64,000 nucleotides of DNA from Oscillospiraceae bacterium. Lineage in GTDB: Bacteria; Bacillota; Clostridia; Oscillospirales; Oscillospiraceae. The notes under the pieces were generated by a model, which saw only the letters and a program-made list of their open reading frames with translations, was not told the DNA's origin and did not search any database. Location of the stretch: assembly GCA_017527825.1 (NCBI GenBank), contig JAFXPO010000004.1:1-64000 (forward strand), written 5' to 3'. The translations under genes were made by a program, and so were the position numbers. This document shows positions 16,601 through 25,236 of this stretch, in pieces. Numbering within the stretch: the stretch's first letter is position 1; each line of letters begins with the position of its first letter.

Positions 16601-18307
16601 GGCATGACCAACGCTTCCGACTCCGTTGTCACGGTCTATGTGGACGGCAGCGCAGCCGGCACTCCGCTGACAGTGGACGCGGATGGCAAGATCAGCGGCA
16701 TGGTCGCGCTCAACACCACGAAGCCCACCGCTCAGCTCAGAGTTGAGGCGAAGGATGCCGCGGGCAACACCAACGCCGCGCAGGTCACGGTGCAGAACGG
16801 CAGCTATGAGGTTGCGCAGAACATCGTGCTTCGCACCTACAAGTCCGGCAACACGGTGAAGGTCGAGACCGTGGGTCGCTTTGCCAACGGTAGAAACGCG
16901 GACGGCTCGGTCGCCTACGCCGAAAAGCCGGTCAGCGGTGTTACCTACAGCACCTATCGCGGCGACGCGAAGGCTTCCGCGAACGGTACGGTTACCTTCG
17001 GCAGCAGCGACGCCAGCATCATCGAGGGAACCTACAACACCCCGGATGGCGCGACGCTCACGGCGATGACCGTGGTGCGCAAGGACAGCGTCAGCACCGA
17101 CCCGACCCCCGGCACCAACACATGCTCGGATACCGGCACAGGCTCTGGCACTGGCACTGGCACTGGCACTGGCGCGGCGACCGGTGATGCGTCTGCTGAG
17201 ACCGAGACCCTGAAGGCAGATGAGTCCAAGACGACGGTGAACGACAAGTCTGTGGAGGTCGCTGTTGCGGCTGACACGAACATCGTGACCATCGACGCCA
17301 CCGGCACCGGTGAGAAGGACGTTAAGACCACCCTTGAGGCGAACGGTTATGCCATTGAGTACACCACCGGCAGCACGCTGAATGTCGACACGCCGATCTT
17401 CAAGGCGGAGCTGGATTCGGATGCGCTGGGAACCTCCGGCACGGTCACGGTTGTGGAAGTCACCGACGCCAGCGCGACGAGCGCCGGCAGCAGCGTGGTT
17501 TCCGCCACATCCGTCGATCTTGGCGGCAGCGGCGATCTGAACGCTCCCGTGAAGGTGTCCGTGGCGATCCCGAACGATGTCTCCGTAAGCGATGTGACGG
17601 CTGTCATGCTTCGCGACAAGACCGGCAAGGTCACGCCGCTTCCCTACACGCTGAACATGATCGGCGACGAGGCGTTTGTGGACGTTCTGCTCCCGGATGA
17701 GGGTGAGATCGTCCTTGAGAAGTGCCAGACCGGCTTCGCCGATGTGACGCGTGACAACTGGGCCTATGATGAAATCATGGCGGCAGCGGCTCGCGAGATC
17801 ATCAACGGTGTGTCCAACGGCGTGTTTGACCGCACCTCCTCTTGCACCCGCAGTTCGTTTGCCACGATCCTGATGCGCACCGGCGGCATGATGACGCAGG
17901 AGACCACCACGGCGCTTCCCGACGTGGCGAAGGGCGCGTGGGACTATCAGGCACTGGCAATTGCCAAGGACCTCGGCGTGATCAGCGGCTTCGAAGACGG
18001 CACGATCCGCGGCGGAAGCCCGGTTTCCCGTACCGAGGCGATGGTCATGGTCGGACGCTTCCTCAACGTCATGGGTGTTGCGCAGCAGCTCTCGGACGCT
18101 GAGGTCGAGGAACTGCTCAAGGCGTTCTCCGACGGAGCGTCGATTCCCGCGTGGGCGAGAAGCAGCGTTGCGCTGTGTGTCAAGGCGGGTATCATCAACG
18201 GCATGAACGGCGCAATCAACGGCAGCGGCAGTCTGACCCGCGAGCAGTGCGCGGCGATCGCAAACCGGATCGACGGCGTCATCGTGGAGAATCTGCTGAC
18301 AAAGTAA
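10607..18307 (+). CDS. Giant SLH-domain surface protein (2566 aa)
   Basis: It starts at ATG 10607 behind AGAGGAGGG with a signal peptide (MKLYHRIISICMSLLLLLGA, ending VMAAD). The N-terminal thousand residues are beta-sheet-like. Residues about 1119-1149 are an Ala/Lys/Glu helix, followed to about 1350 by alternating hydrophobic segments (GGITVSMPMGLGTFASRV, AKILVDIFNLHILVGKG) that look like a large amphipathic beta structure. Residues about 1700-2100 resemble Fn3 and Ig-like modules. A Gly/Thr linker (2180-2190) leads to three SLH domains (about 2377-2566): FADVTRDNWAYDEI, LPDVAKGAWDYQAL and IPAWARSSVALCVKAGII. SLH domains bind pyruvylated wall polymers, so this protein is wall-attached. It sits between two other giants in one operon. 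The functional part is not recognisable. Confidence 0.9.
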   Translation: MKLYHRIISICMSLLLLLGALPMQVMAADLKEASQHTVSMSNKYIKVIVNKDNGRFAIRTADGQPLRKNDQDTTLTFDEDDTSFTTFRITDGTYRGEYIFGNGYELNGGNNLKSSLSAPAVTTAADGTQTMVTTWTLTLNNADDQTIVIDQKIRLNASDDTDTSGMVFVDYDVKNNTSASISVGTRVLLDTKVGANDGPTYQNGTEQEQPINVETELTGTDIKNYFMMRDNGSYTNPLTTSVYAYGFNNVGNDDATVENARTGSGDLGNLVDKIVVGHWAHLANSKYEVTVDPNLNFANNTNDYGTADSAIAYFWNDDSIASGAKQSYRVVYGLGEILLDDSEFLISFIDQKSQLETNDAKTAYLSDGVFDVTVQVQCSEQSKLSHDSITATLTLENGLSFVETRNGQVVYENGKPKKCTGLEAYTQTSTYTKSKTSVDQESNPFTAGDMTVFRYKVMAEGKSWPTTKEFMFSVTSDALKNAAASKRENASYAVNESTCTRSDFILLPAIGETQQSRAYSLAPEQAYFEDEKIISVGLTNFGGYTQGTKDKSTDGYWYPDRNFDVYLYNVLTGERYLVDPGDITLVDKDGANGVMNIDYHRGTKIAADNASPYQVDPILTADDPTIPVGKYAVEVKFKSNDAELNERMSFVSSQQIDVNMNKEARLRTGAYLTVARRYMTVNPSDFNKYTDIVKALNAAGQRVDKKSVQYKWQSGNRIPYYEVKVLRDESELNAYKETIKSLTSFNDNLGWTTETNWSNGEILLEIKGKVKEQDGGYLVDTSVEPAVINRTVTYTGTALTLNKQGFIDSFAKNTKFANDYASIISGPANTAFANLSDAQKGKINDDFTLGHWVLAGNGNTSISGSKYTFYKEKWNIDFFDGFAKSLFLQDRFSDYADRFDDSNVYNVSNLTASQAGFKQHNNGLTSEQSNPLEIIAETDVYFNQLGLVEKYDYNPGSIQLLLEDYRLSSYHDSYRVKMGGHVNFTIFDGTVDDVSFDTQGFYGVDANCGFDIWKNIGILKKVGDEYYSEGYDQKLADTSNQIASSGRAVEAGAALLIRAYRPFASPEKDNIFAVSAKFKLPILGGFYVGFTFKEVADGMILPDCYAFQYFAKSSSKDVATGAAGAAGEAAAEAAKEGTKEAAKQAAKQRQAIPGIQIGPNLYMTRVRVAVRNLADTVYGLMTGENVGSLPLQLAGGITVSMPMGLGTFASRVAIIGNIDMLLKMTGLKITGSMELELWIVSLPLINLAEFQVQWSDPSFVSAKILVDIFNLHILVGKGSIFIGEREDGDFDFDAYISAAVMIPEKVPVVGGLSLAKAYFGVSLESITGGFTILPFVLVNLEYFWGGGVDDINFWVSTDGTPKEEALAYLVHTDEETGQQSVLSIGKNISYVATSDYDPENAGQKLVYRSTEGADELLVYRSAGLGGITVDGTKYTVPLSEVYDSTNPANALIEMEYFDEVPTATSVTIGGDNYTLVEYLPGSEMDEDAAKTGNKLYYYTQERDMDGTTQKMMYVIVPYEQLHNGADLVMELDQNVDMALLRVGKGATLDSVTLTQEQATPNQITMSANVTNAKDGDVVKFFLTQNQISEPTKTETIGVTEVAVDDLGSMGMLVGSKTLSKNTGTQTASVTIDNMTKCTILDKKEVNLHELLESGNYYLRAVLDAGDVQDVKQTENFVELKDPEAPKEVTGAQVELGGNGQLTVSFKPNATGKVPDAFVLNFYVPDKGTDTVSDYAYYTDLMIESDEFEQAKDGTLSYTLGTWTEMQVETEAENSESTETAVKYAGFKTGADTAYKAKVKAVRSVEIDNGTKYHYSKLSDFATVPASAGKYRIDDTTINLPTPQAPKISVTNSGVESYYKQAGEGAHGEGVYDTTETKEFAYYSLATNEKEPQLTIKNDDATAVTLKLFNGSEPVWFRVGDEEAVKETTIAANSETTIKLQGFGDADTTANLTIFARNTVTKDAGRTSLHLVTDYTAPTLYIDSPVNGTASVNGSVSFSGMTNASDSVVTVYVDGSAAGTPLTVDADGKISGMVALNTTKPTAQLRVEAKDAAGNTNAAQVTVQNGSYEVAQNIVLRTYKSGNTVKVETVGRFANGRNADGSVAYAEKPVSGVTYSTYRGDAKASANGTVTFGSSDASIIEGTYNTPDGATLTAMTVVRKDSVSTDPTPGTNTCSDTGTGSGTGTGTGTGAATGDASAETETLKADESKTTVNDKSVEVAVAADTNIVTIDATGTGEKDVKTTLEANGYAIEYTTGSTLNVDTPIFKAELDSDALGTSGTVTVVEVTDASATSAGSSVVSATSVDLGGSGDLNAPVKVSVAIPNDVSVSDVTAVMLRDKTGKVTPLPYTLNMIGDEAFVDVLLPDEGEIVLEKCQTGFADVTRDNWAYDEIMAAAAREIINGVSNGVFDRTSSCTRSSFATILMRTGGMMTQETTTALPDVAKGAWDYQALAIAKDLGVISGFEDGTIRGGSPVSRTEAMVMVGRFLNVMGVAQQLSDAEVEELLKAFSDGASIPAWARSSVALCVKAGIINGMNGAINGSGSLTREQCAAIANRIDGVIVENLLTK
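17147..17170 (+). repeat. GGCACT microsatellite (four perfect units)
   Basis: Four tandem copies of the hexamer GGCACT encode alternating Gly-Thr in the linker before the SLH domains. Copy-number slippage would change linker length by two residues per unit and leave the frame intact. Confidence 0.85.
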
Positions 18308-18321
18308 CAAAAAGCAATGCA

Positions 18322-18350
18322 CCCCACTCCCCCTCAATGGGGGAGTGGGG
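18322..18350. other. Perfect 12-bp intercistronic hairpin
   Basis: Arms at 18322-18333 and 18339-18350 pair perfectly around the 5-base loop TCAAT. It lies between the stop of the second giant gene (18307) and the ribosome binding site of the third (about 18358). No T-run follows, so it is not a standard intrinsic terminator. It could protect the upstream message from 3' exonucleases or set relative expression of the third gene. Confidence 0.75.
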
Positions 18351-18371
18351 ATGCGCGAAAGGAGACATACC

Positions 18372-21300
18372 ATGAAAAAAAGATTTCATTCTTTTCTTTC
18401 GGTGGTTTTAACGCTAAGTTTACTGATGAGTCTGACTGTTCCTGCGTGGGCAAAAGAAATAGACGGTACAGGATTGTCGGACAGCCCGTTCCAGGTGACC
18501 AGCAAGGAAAACATTACGGCATATTTGAGGGAAGGCAACGCTTATGCGCTGAAATCATACACCAACGGCGCGCTGAGCACCAGCTATATTGTAGCGACCG
18601 ATGGAATAATACAAAGTGGAACCACCATTACTTATGACAACCTTACAGCCACCAAATTGGTTGTTGGACACGGCGAAGTTGTTGTGCTCAAAACCGATTT
18701 GCCCACTGAAATCAAAGGCAACGGAACGCTGCTCTATAATTATAACGGTGGTGAAGCTCCGACCATCACAGGAACGCCACCAGACACGGGCCTCAATGCG
18801 CTGAACACCCTCAGTGTCAGCGAAGGGCAGACCGCACATGTGGAAGGCAGCTTCGGCACAGTTTCCGGCAAAGTACAGCCGGTCGGTAAAGTTACGCTGG
18901 GCGGCTCCGGTTACATTGTAACTAACGATGGTACTTCCTCCGGCGGCACCTATGACGTGACCATCAACGGCTCCGCGCAGGTGTCCGGCATTTTCAAAAG
19001 TTTGAAGCTCAATTCGGGCGCGACGGTGACCATCACCGCGAATACCTATATTGTAGAGGGCATTACAATCGACGCGTCAAGCACACTGAATGTTCAGCAG
19101 GGCGTGACGCTGTGCGTCAACGGCAACTCCTTCAAGCCGACCAAAAATACCACGATCCAAAGCTGGGGTGTGCTCCCTGTGCTCCCGGAGGGAACCTATG
19201 CCTCCGTGGCAGGCAATTGGGAGTTGGGCGGCGACGTGACGGTGAACACCACCGCGTGCGGCTATGACAGCCACAACCTTCCTCAGGAAGAGATCGGCAA
19301 GCATGAGAACACGCTCAACGCAACCCTGAACGACCATACGCTGACCATCAAGGACGGCACAGTCAAGGCGCTGGGTGCCGGTACGGTGGCAGGCGATGGC
19401 GGCAAGGCAGCCCTGAAGGTCGCAAGCAACGATGTGAACGCGCGCGGCGCCTTCAAGAGCATTTCGATGGAACCGGTGGTGCCTGCGACCAATCCCGTCA
19501 CCTATTACACCATGACGGTTCTCAAGGACCAGACCATCAGCGCCAAGTACACCTATGAAGAGGATAGCGTCAAAAATACGGTGACCAACAGCGTTACCGT
19601 GTTGCAGGATACCGTTTTCACTTCATTCAACGGCGTACTTCCGACACGTTCCGGCGAGGGTGCTCCCTACAAGTTCACGAACCTGAGCGGCAAGTGGGAC
19701 ACCGAAGAAGCGGTTAATCCGGACAGCTATGTGGGCGACAACGCCATTCTGACGGTAAATAAAAACGGAATGGTGATCAGCGGCACGTTTGCCAAGCTGA
19801 ACACCGGCAGCTTCTCCGTCAAGCTCGGCGGCAATACGGTCATTGAGGATGGTAAGTTCTCCATCGTTGGCGATGCGGAATATCCCTCCAACCTGACCGT
19901 CAACGGCGGTGAAGGTACGGTCACCGGCGAGTTCAAGAAGCTGATCGTGAACGGCGGTACCGTGACGGACGCGGAGGAGTCGACTCTCCTCATTGACATT
20001 ACGCAGTCCGGCGCGAAGGATACCGCGATTGAGATTTCCGACGGTAAGCTGACGTTTTCCCATTCACCCAGCATTCGGGTCAACGGTGATTCGTCCAAGC
20101 CCGCGGTCAAGGTGACCGGCGGCACGCTGACCATGCTCAACGGCACGGTGGAGGCGTGGGGCGATCAGATCAACGCGATCTATGTCGCCGACGGCGGCAA
20201 GACGATCCTCGGCGATGTCAAGTCTTACGACAAAGCCCCGAATATCATTGTACACGGTGAGAAGAGCGTCTGCCTGTACCTCAACAACGGCGGCGAATCC
20301 ACCATGTACCGCGGCGATCTGTCGTTCGACGGCAAGGACAGCCTCGGCATCTACGTCAACCACAGCGGTTTCGTAAAGCTCTATCCCAATGATGAGTACG
20401 GCATGGAGAATCCGACCGCGAACGCGCCGTGCCAAATCTACATCCACGGCGGAACGAACGCCATGGCGGCTATGTGGGTCCATGACTCCGGCAAATTTGA
20501 GATTCGCGGTCGCGGTGCACGTCTGGACCAGCCCTATCGTGAGGACCAGGGTGGATATGCCCTCTACATCTCCGACAAGGCGACCGTGAAAGACGGCGAA
20601 ACGAAGCTTCGTCCGCTCGCGGGCGGTACCTTCAACGGCAAGGTATATTACCAGTTTGACGGAACCACACAGCTTCCCATCGCGGAGCTGATCCCCGTCA
20701 ATCACTATGTCCGCTTTGACGGCGCCACGCCGAACTACGGCGCGACGGACGGCAGCTTCGGCATCCTTCCGTACCGTGCAGTAGAGTACGACAATGCGTT
20801 CCGGTACGGCAATTATGTGACCGCACACGACGAAGCGAACGAGTTCAACGAGACCTTTGTCGATACGCTTGGCAAGCGCGGCGAATACTACAGCATCGTA
20901 GACGCTGAGTGGGAGCTGCGGTATCAGATGACGACCGCGGACGGCAGCTACCAGCTCCCCGCCGGTTTGCTGGACGGCAACGGCGCGGTGATCGACACGC
21001 TGAAGCTGGATCAGAAGGACCCGACGAACTGGGGCATCGGTGAGATGCAGGGCGACCTGAACGTTTCCGGCAGCGCGAAACTGTACCTCGCGGGCAGAAC
21101 CCTGAGCTACGACGGCGCGAGCGAGGTGACGCTTTACCATACGGACGTGGCGAAGCCTGACACGTTCAAGGATGCGCTGCACACGGTTGCGGTTACCGGC
21201 AGCCTGACGGTTCTCGACGCTGTCTCCGGCGGCGCGGGCATCCAGCAGGACGGCAACAAGTTCCACGGCGGCTTCATCGGCACCGGCTTGGTTAGGTACA

Positions 21301-24300
21301 CCGGAACCGCGGACGATGAGACCGCAGCCGTACACGTTTGCAGAGACCCGTTGCAGATGACCTCCGGCACGTTGCAGATGACCTCCGGAAAGCTGACCAA
21401 CGCGAACGCAAACGGCAGCTCCAGCGGCGTGTATCTCCACAGCGGCACGGCAAGCTTCGGCACTGCGGCCTATAGCGCCGAGAGCGAAAACAACGACAAC
21501 CAGATCATTCTGGTCAACGGCGCAAAGCAGGCGCTCAAGGTCGAGTCTACCGCCAAAGCGAATGTGTACGGCGGCACACTGACGACCTATGGCACCGCAA
21601 AGGTTTACGGCGCACTGCTGACAAACGGTACGCTGAACGTCAAGGGCGGCGTGCTGAGCGGCAACAATGCCAATGCTTTCCAGAGCTGCGGCGTTTATGC
21701 CAAGGGCGGCACCGCGACGATCACCGGCGGCTGCCTCTACGGTATTTATCAGCCCGATGGTAACGGCAGCAGCGAAAGCGGTACCTCCCTGACTGTCGAT
21801 GGCGCGAACGCGAATGTGTATCTCACGATCGACGGGAACCACAACGGTTATACCACGGAGGCGACCAAACAAACCGCTGGGCGCCACCACATCTGCAATG
21901 TCAACGTTAAGAGCGGTAACCTCTGGATCGGCACCCGCGGCGAGCCTGATAACGCGCTCCGCAACAACGGCATGCTGACCCTCGAAGGCGGCATGACTTA
22001 CTACTTCGACGGCGTGACCATGCGCGACACTGTTGTGTACGGCGCGGAGGTCAGCGGCGCGTCCAAGAGCTTCGGCACGCAGTTCTATGTGGAGAAGGGC
22101 AGCTTCGGAGATTTGAAGGTTGTCAATGACAATGAAGACTCGAATCCGACCTACAGCTATCTGCGCAACGGAGCGGGCAGCCTGCGTGAGTATGTTCAGC
22201 TCCACGGCGGCTATTTCCAGAGCATAGACGTTCGCGTTAAGACCGATAATGGCAGCGGCAGCGTGCAGGACGTGATCGGTGTCTGGAAGGATCTGGATCA
22301 CGACGGCACCAACGGAGTAGATTGGGCGCGTTACAATCACTATGCCGAAATCGTTTCCAGCACGCGCAATGAGCGCGGCGAATGGAGCGCGGTGACCGCG
22401 ATCCAGAGCGGAACTGCTCAGACCGACAATGTGCAGAAGATTTCGGAAGCGTCCGGCAAGGCAATTTCCATCCGCTGTGCGGTGGACGAATTCAAAGTCT
22501 GGGCGGCAGACGATGTCGAGACTCCCTTCAATCTCTACGCGAACCTCTGGATGGGTGACAGTGTCCGGTGCAATACGTCGTATTGTGATGCTGTGCATGC
22601 TCCTGTTACCGTCAAGAACGGCGCACACACGCTGAATCTGAACGGCTTCGGCATCTTCGGCGAGTCGGAAGACGCGATGCTGACCGTCGACGAGGGCGGC
22701 GACCTGACGATTGTCAAGGGCGACGTCGGCGCGACGGACGCCTATGCTGACCGCATCCGCAGCTTTGGCAGCAGCGCAGCGCTGTCTGTGGAGGACGACG
22801 GCACCCTGACGGTTGACGGCGCCAAGATCAACAGCAACGCCGCGACCGCAGTTTCCACAAAGGGATCGACTACGGTCAAGGACGGCATGATCGCGGGCTC
22901 TATCTATGGCGTCAACCAGCTCGATGGTACGCTGGACATCACCGGCGGCACGATCAACGGCTCTGTCAATGGTGTCAACCAGGTCGACGGTACGCTGAGC
23001 ATCACCGACGGCACGATCACCGGCTCTAACTATGGCGTCAACCAGCTCGATGGTACGCTGAGCATTACCGGCGGCACGATCACTGGCACGACCTGCGGTC
23101 TGCATCGCGTCAAGTCCGCGGGGGACAACCTGAACTTCATCCTCGGCGGAACGTTCAGCAGCATCCAGACAGAGGTGGCTGGCGAGAAGCTTTCTGACCT
23201 TCTCGCGGAGGACAAGACGCTTCTGGACAGCACCCTGATCGAGGTCGGCACGGATGTGCTGGCACGGTCTAGCGTTGCTGGCAGCAGCACCTCCGGCGAC
23301 GACGCCACCGGCGGCGACAGTGTGAAGTGGACAGACGAAAACACACTTGTCTGGGTGAATCCGACCACGACACTTGTCAGTCCGTTCACCGTAACGGATC
23401 GCACGGTCACCGAGATCAGGCTGGAAAGCGCCAACGCCAACACGACGATCGCGATTTCCGAGGCGGTCAAGGCTGACGCGGACGACAACAGCGTGAAGAA
23501 CGAAACAAAGACGCTCTACGTTGCGAAGGACGGCGGCTCCGCCGTTGCTACGGTTACGCCGGCTGATGGCTACTGCACCGGCGTGGTGAAGCGCAACGAC
23601 GTTAACCTGCCCGCCCTGAGCCACAAGAGTGCGAATCAGCCGATCACGCTGACGACGAAAGACACGTCTGTGTATGCTGCGGCGGAGGTATTCCATATCG
23701 AAGAGAACTTTGCCGGCGGCATTACGGGCGTTTACAATCTCGGCAAGAAGACCTACACACTGACCGGCTCGAATTTGGCGAAGCCCACGGTGCAGAAGGA
23801 AGTCGGCGGCAGCTGGGAGATCGCGGACGATGTGGAAATTAACGGCGATACCAGCAGCTACACGGTCAAATTCCCCGATTCTCTGACTGCCGACTATAAG
23901 CTCAACGCGGCACACATCAGCGTTGGCGGCAGCGTTGCGCCCGCGACGACGGTTTCCGTCTCCGGTGACGAGAACAGCGTGAGCATTTCCGCGAGCGTGA
24001 ACAAGGACACCGCGACGATGGCGGAGCCCACCGACAAGGAACTGGAGCAGGTCATCGGTTCCGGCGTGGAGACCGGCGAGGTCATCATCAACATGAGCGG
24101 TCTGAACGATTCCGTCACCACCGCTGCGATTCCCGCCAACACCGTCAAGGCGGTGGATGAGGCGATCAACGACGCGGCGAATGATGCCACGGAACTGACC
24201 ATCAAGCTGCCCAATGCGACCGCGACCTTCGACGCGCCCGCGCTGAGCGCCATTACCAAGCAGACAAAGGGGAGCAGTCTCGCGCTTACAGTGGAAGAGA

Positions 24301-25205
24301 TTGCAGCCGGCAAGCTCACAAGCAGCCAGCAGAGTGCCTTGAAGCAGCTTGACGTGCAGGAGATTCTCTCCATCACGCTCAAGTCCGGCAGCACTGTCAT
24401 CAGCGACTTCGGCGGCGGCAAGGCATCGATTTCCGTGCCTTACACGCTGAAGGCGAATCAGAACAGCCGCGGCATTGTGGTTTGGTATGTGGCGGCGAAC
24501 GGTGAACTGACGGAGATTCCCGCGACCTACAGCGCAGGCATGACCCACTTCACCGTCCCCCACTTCTCTAACTATGTGATCGCCTATGATGAGGCGCGCG
24601 CGACTGCCTGCCCGCAGGACAGCACCTGCCCGATGGCGTCGTACAGTGACCTCAAGGCGACCGAGTGGTACCACGACGGCGTCCACTGGGCGCTGGAAAA
24701 GGGTGTCATGAACGGGACGGATGACGGCCTGTTCGACCCGAACGGCAATACGACCCGCGCCATGGTCGTTATGATGCTGTGGCGCATGGAAGGCTCTCCC
24801 GCCTATGTCGGCATGAGCGAGTACAACGACGTGGAGAACACCGATTGGTACGGCGCAGCGGTTCGTTGGGCAAGCGCCGAGGGTATTGTCACCGGCTATG
24901 ACGATCCGAACAGCAGCGGCAAGCTGTTTGACCCGAACAAGCCTGTGACCCGTGAGCAGCTCGCGACCATGCTCTATCGCTATGCGGAATACAAGGGTGT
25001 GGACGTCAGCGTTGGCGAGGACACCAACATCCTGAGCTATGAGGATGCGTTCAGCGTCAGCGATTGGGCGATGGCAGCTATGCAGTGGGCTTGCGGCGAA
25101 CAGATTATCACCGGCGTTGATCTTGGCGGCGTGATGAACCTGAAACCGCAGGACACCGCAACCCGCTCTGTGGTTGCAACGATCCTCATGCGGTTCAGCA
25201 AGTAA
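18372..25205 (+). CDS. Giant SLH-domain beta-helix-like surface protein (2277 aa)
   Basis: ATG 18372 follows AAAGGAG at 18358-18364, and the protein begins with a signal peptide (MKKRFHSFLSVVLTLSLLMS, cut near PAWAK). Most of the body consists of short recurring G-T-(L/V)-x-(I/V)-x-G-G-T turns (GTLSITGGTITGS, GTLTMLNGTVEAWG), typical of right-handed beta-helix or filamentous surface proteins. Three 21-residue copies at about 1509-1571 are nearly identical. Residues about 2090-2277 are three SLH domains: YSDLKATEWYHDGVHWALEK, YNDVENTDWYGAAVRWASA and VSDWAMAAMQWACGEQIITG. It is the last gene of the giant operon, followed by a strong terminator at 25237. An adhesin or outer-fibre role is an inference; no enzyme motif is evident. 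Confidence 0.9.
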   Translation: MKKRFHSFLSVVLTLSLLMSLTVPAWAKEIDGTGLSDSPFQVTSKENITAYLREGNAYALKSYTNGALSTSYIVATDGIIQSGTTITYDNLTATKLVVGHGEVVVLKTDLPTEIKGNGTLLYNYNGGEAPTITGTPPDTGLNALNTLSVSEGQTAHVEGSFGTVSGKVQPVGKVTLGGSGYIVTNDGTSSGGTYDVTINGSAQVSGIFKSLKLNSGATVTITANTYIVEGITIDASSTLNVQQGVTLCVNGNSFKPTKNTTIQSWGVLPVLPEGTYASVAGNWELGGDVTVNTTACGYDSHNLPQEEIGKHENTLNATLNDHTLTIKDGTVKALGAGTVAGDGGKAALKVASNDVNARGAFKSISMEPVVPATNPVTYYTMTVLKDQTISAKYTYEEDSVKNTVTNSVTVLQDTVFTSFNGVLPTRSGEGAPYKFTNLSGKWDTEEAVNPDSYVGDNAILTVNKNGMVISGTFAKLNTGSFSVKLGGNTVIEDGKFSIVGDAEYPSNLTVNGGEGTVTGEFKKLIVNGGTVTDAEESTLLIDITQSGAKDTAIEISDGKLTFSHSPSIRVNGDSSKPAVKVTGGTLTMLNGTVEAWGDQINAIYVADGGKTILGDVKSYDKAPNIIVHGEKSVCLYLNNGGESTMYRGDLSFDGKDSLGIYVNHSGFVKLYPNDEYGMENPTANAPCQIYIHGGTNAMAAMWVHDSGKFEIRGRGARLDQPYREDQGGYALYISDKATVKDGETKLRPLAGGTFNGKVYYQFDGTTQLPIAELIPVNHYVRFDGATPNYGATDGSFGILPYRAVEYDNAFRYGNYVTAHDEANEFNETFVDTLGKRGEYYSIVDAEWELRYQMTTADGSYQLPAGLLDGNGAVIDTLKLDQKDPTNWGIGEMQGDLNVSGSAKLYLAGRTLSYDGASEVTLYHTDVAKPDTFKDALHTVAVTGSLTVLDAVSGGAGIQQDGNKFHGGFIGTGLVRYTGTADDETAAVHVCRDPLQMTSGTLQMTSGKLTNANANGSSSGVYLHSGTASFGTAAYSAESENNDNQIILVNGAKQALKVESTAKANVYGGTLTTYGTAKVYGALLTNGTLNVKGGVLSGNNANAFQSCGVYAKGGTATITGGCLYGIYQPDGNGSSESGTSLTVDGANANVYLTIDGNHNGYTTEATKQTAGRHHICNVNVKSGNLWIGTRGEPDNALRNNGMLTLEGGMTYYFDGVTMRDTVVYGAEVSGASKSFGTQFYVEKGSFGDLKVVNDNEDSNPTYSYLRNGAGSLREYVQLHGGYFQSIDVRVKTDNGSGSVQDVIGVWKDLDHDGTNGVDWARYNHYAEIVSSTRNERGEWSAVTAIQSGTAQTDNVQKISEASGKAISIRCAVDEFKVWAADDVETPFNLYANLWMGDSVRCNTSYCDAVHAPVTVKNGAHTLNLNGFGIFGESEDAMLTVDEGGDLTIVKGDVGATDAYADRIRSFGSSAALSVEDDGTLTVDGAKINSNAATAVSTKGSTTVKDGMIAGSIYGVNQLDGTLDITGGTINGSVNGVNQVDGTLSITDGTITGSNYGVNQLDGTLSITGGTITGTTCGLHRVKSAGDNLNFILGGTFSSIQTEVAGEKLSDLLAEDKTLLDSTLIEVGTDVLARSSVAGSSTSGDDATGGDSVKWTDENTLVWVNPTTTLVSPFTVTDRTVTEIRLESANANTTIAISEAVKADADDNSVKNETKTLYVAKDGGSAVATVTPADGYCTGVVKRNDVNLPALSHKSANQPITLTTKDTSVYAAAEVFHIEENFAGGITGVYNLGKKTYTLTGSNLAKPTVQKEVGGSWEIADDVEINGDTSSYTVKFPDSLTADYKLNAAHISVGGSVAPATTVSVSGDENSVSISASVNKDTATMAEPTDKELEQVIGSGVETGEVIINMSGLNDSVTTAAIPANTVKAVDEAINDAANDATELTIKLPNATATFDAPALSAITKQTKGSSLALTVEEIAAGKLTSSQQSALKQLDVQEILSITLKSGSTVISDFGGGKASISVPYTLKANQNSRGIVVWYVAANGELTEIPATYSAGMTHFTVPHFSNYVIAYDEARATACPQDSTCPMASYSDLKATEWYHDGVHWALEKGVMNGTDDGLFDPNGNTTRAMVVMMLWRMEGSPAYVGMSEYNDVENTDWYGAAVRWASAEGIVTGYDDPNSSGKLFDPNKPVTREQLATMLYRYAEYKGVDVSVGEDTNILSYEDAFSVSDWAMAAMQWACGEQIITGVDLGGVMNLKPQDTATRSVVATILMRFSK
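21351..21388 (+). repeat. 21-bp tandem duplication
   Basis: The 17-mer at 21351-21367 recurs exactly at 21372-21388 (period 21), giving the peptide LQMTSGTLQMTSG. The identical bases point to a recent in-frame duplication. Confidence 0.85.
22896..23084 (+). repeat. Three 63-bp tandem repeats (21-residue beta-helix rungs)
   Basis: Units begin with GGCTCT at 22896, 22959 and 23022, and a diverged fourth starts at 23085. Each encodes G-S-x-x-G-V-N-Q-(L/V)-D-G-T-L-x-I-T-x-G-T-I-x. The identical spacing and high similarity indicate recent expansion of one beta-helix rung. Confidence 0.9.
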
Positions 25206-25236
25206 TCGCGGCTTGAGGACGAAAGCAAACAAATGA

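Noticed and set aside
22896..23084. A possible CRISPR array because of regular 63-bp units
   Set aside because: The units are contiguous coding repeats in frame with the giant protein, without spacers.
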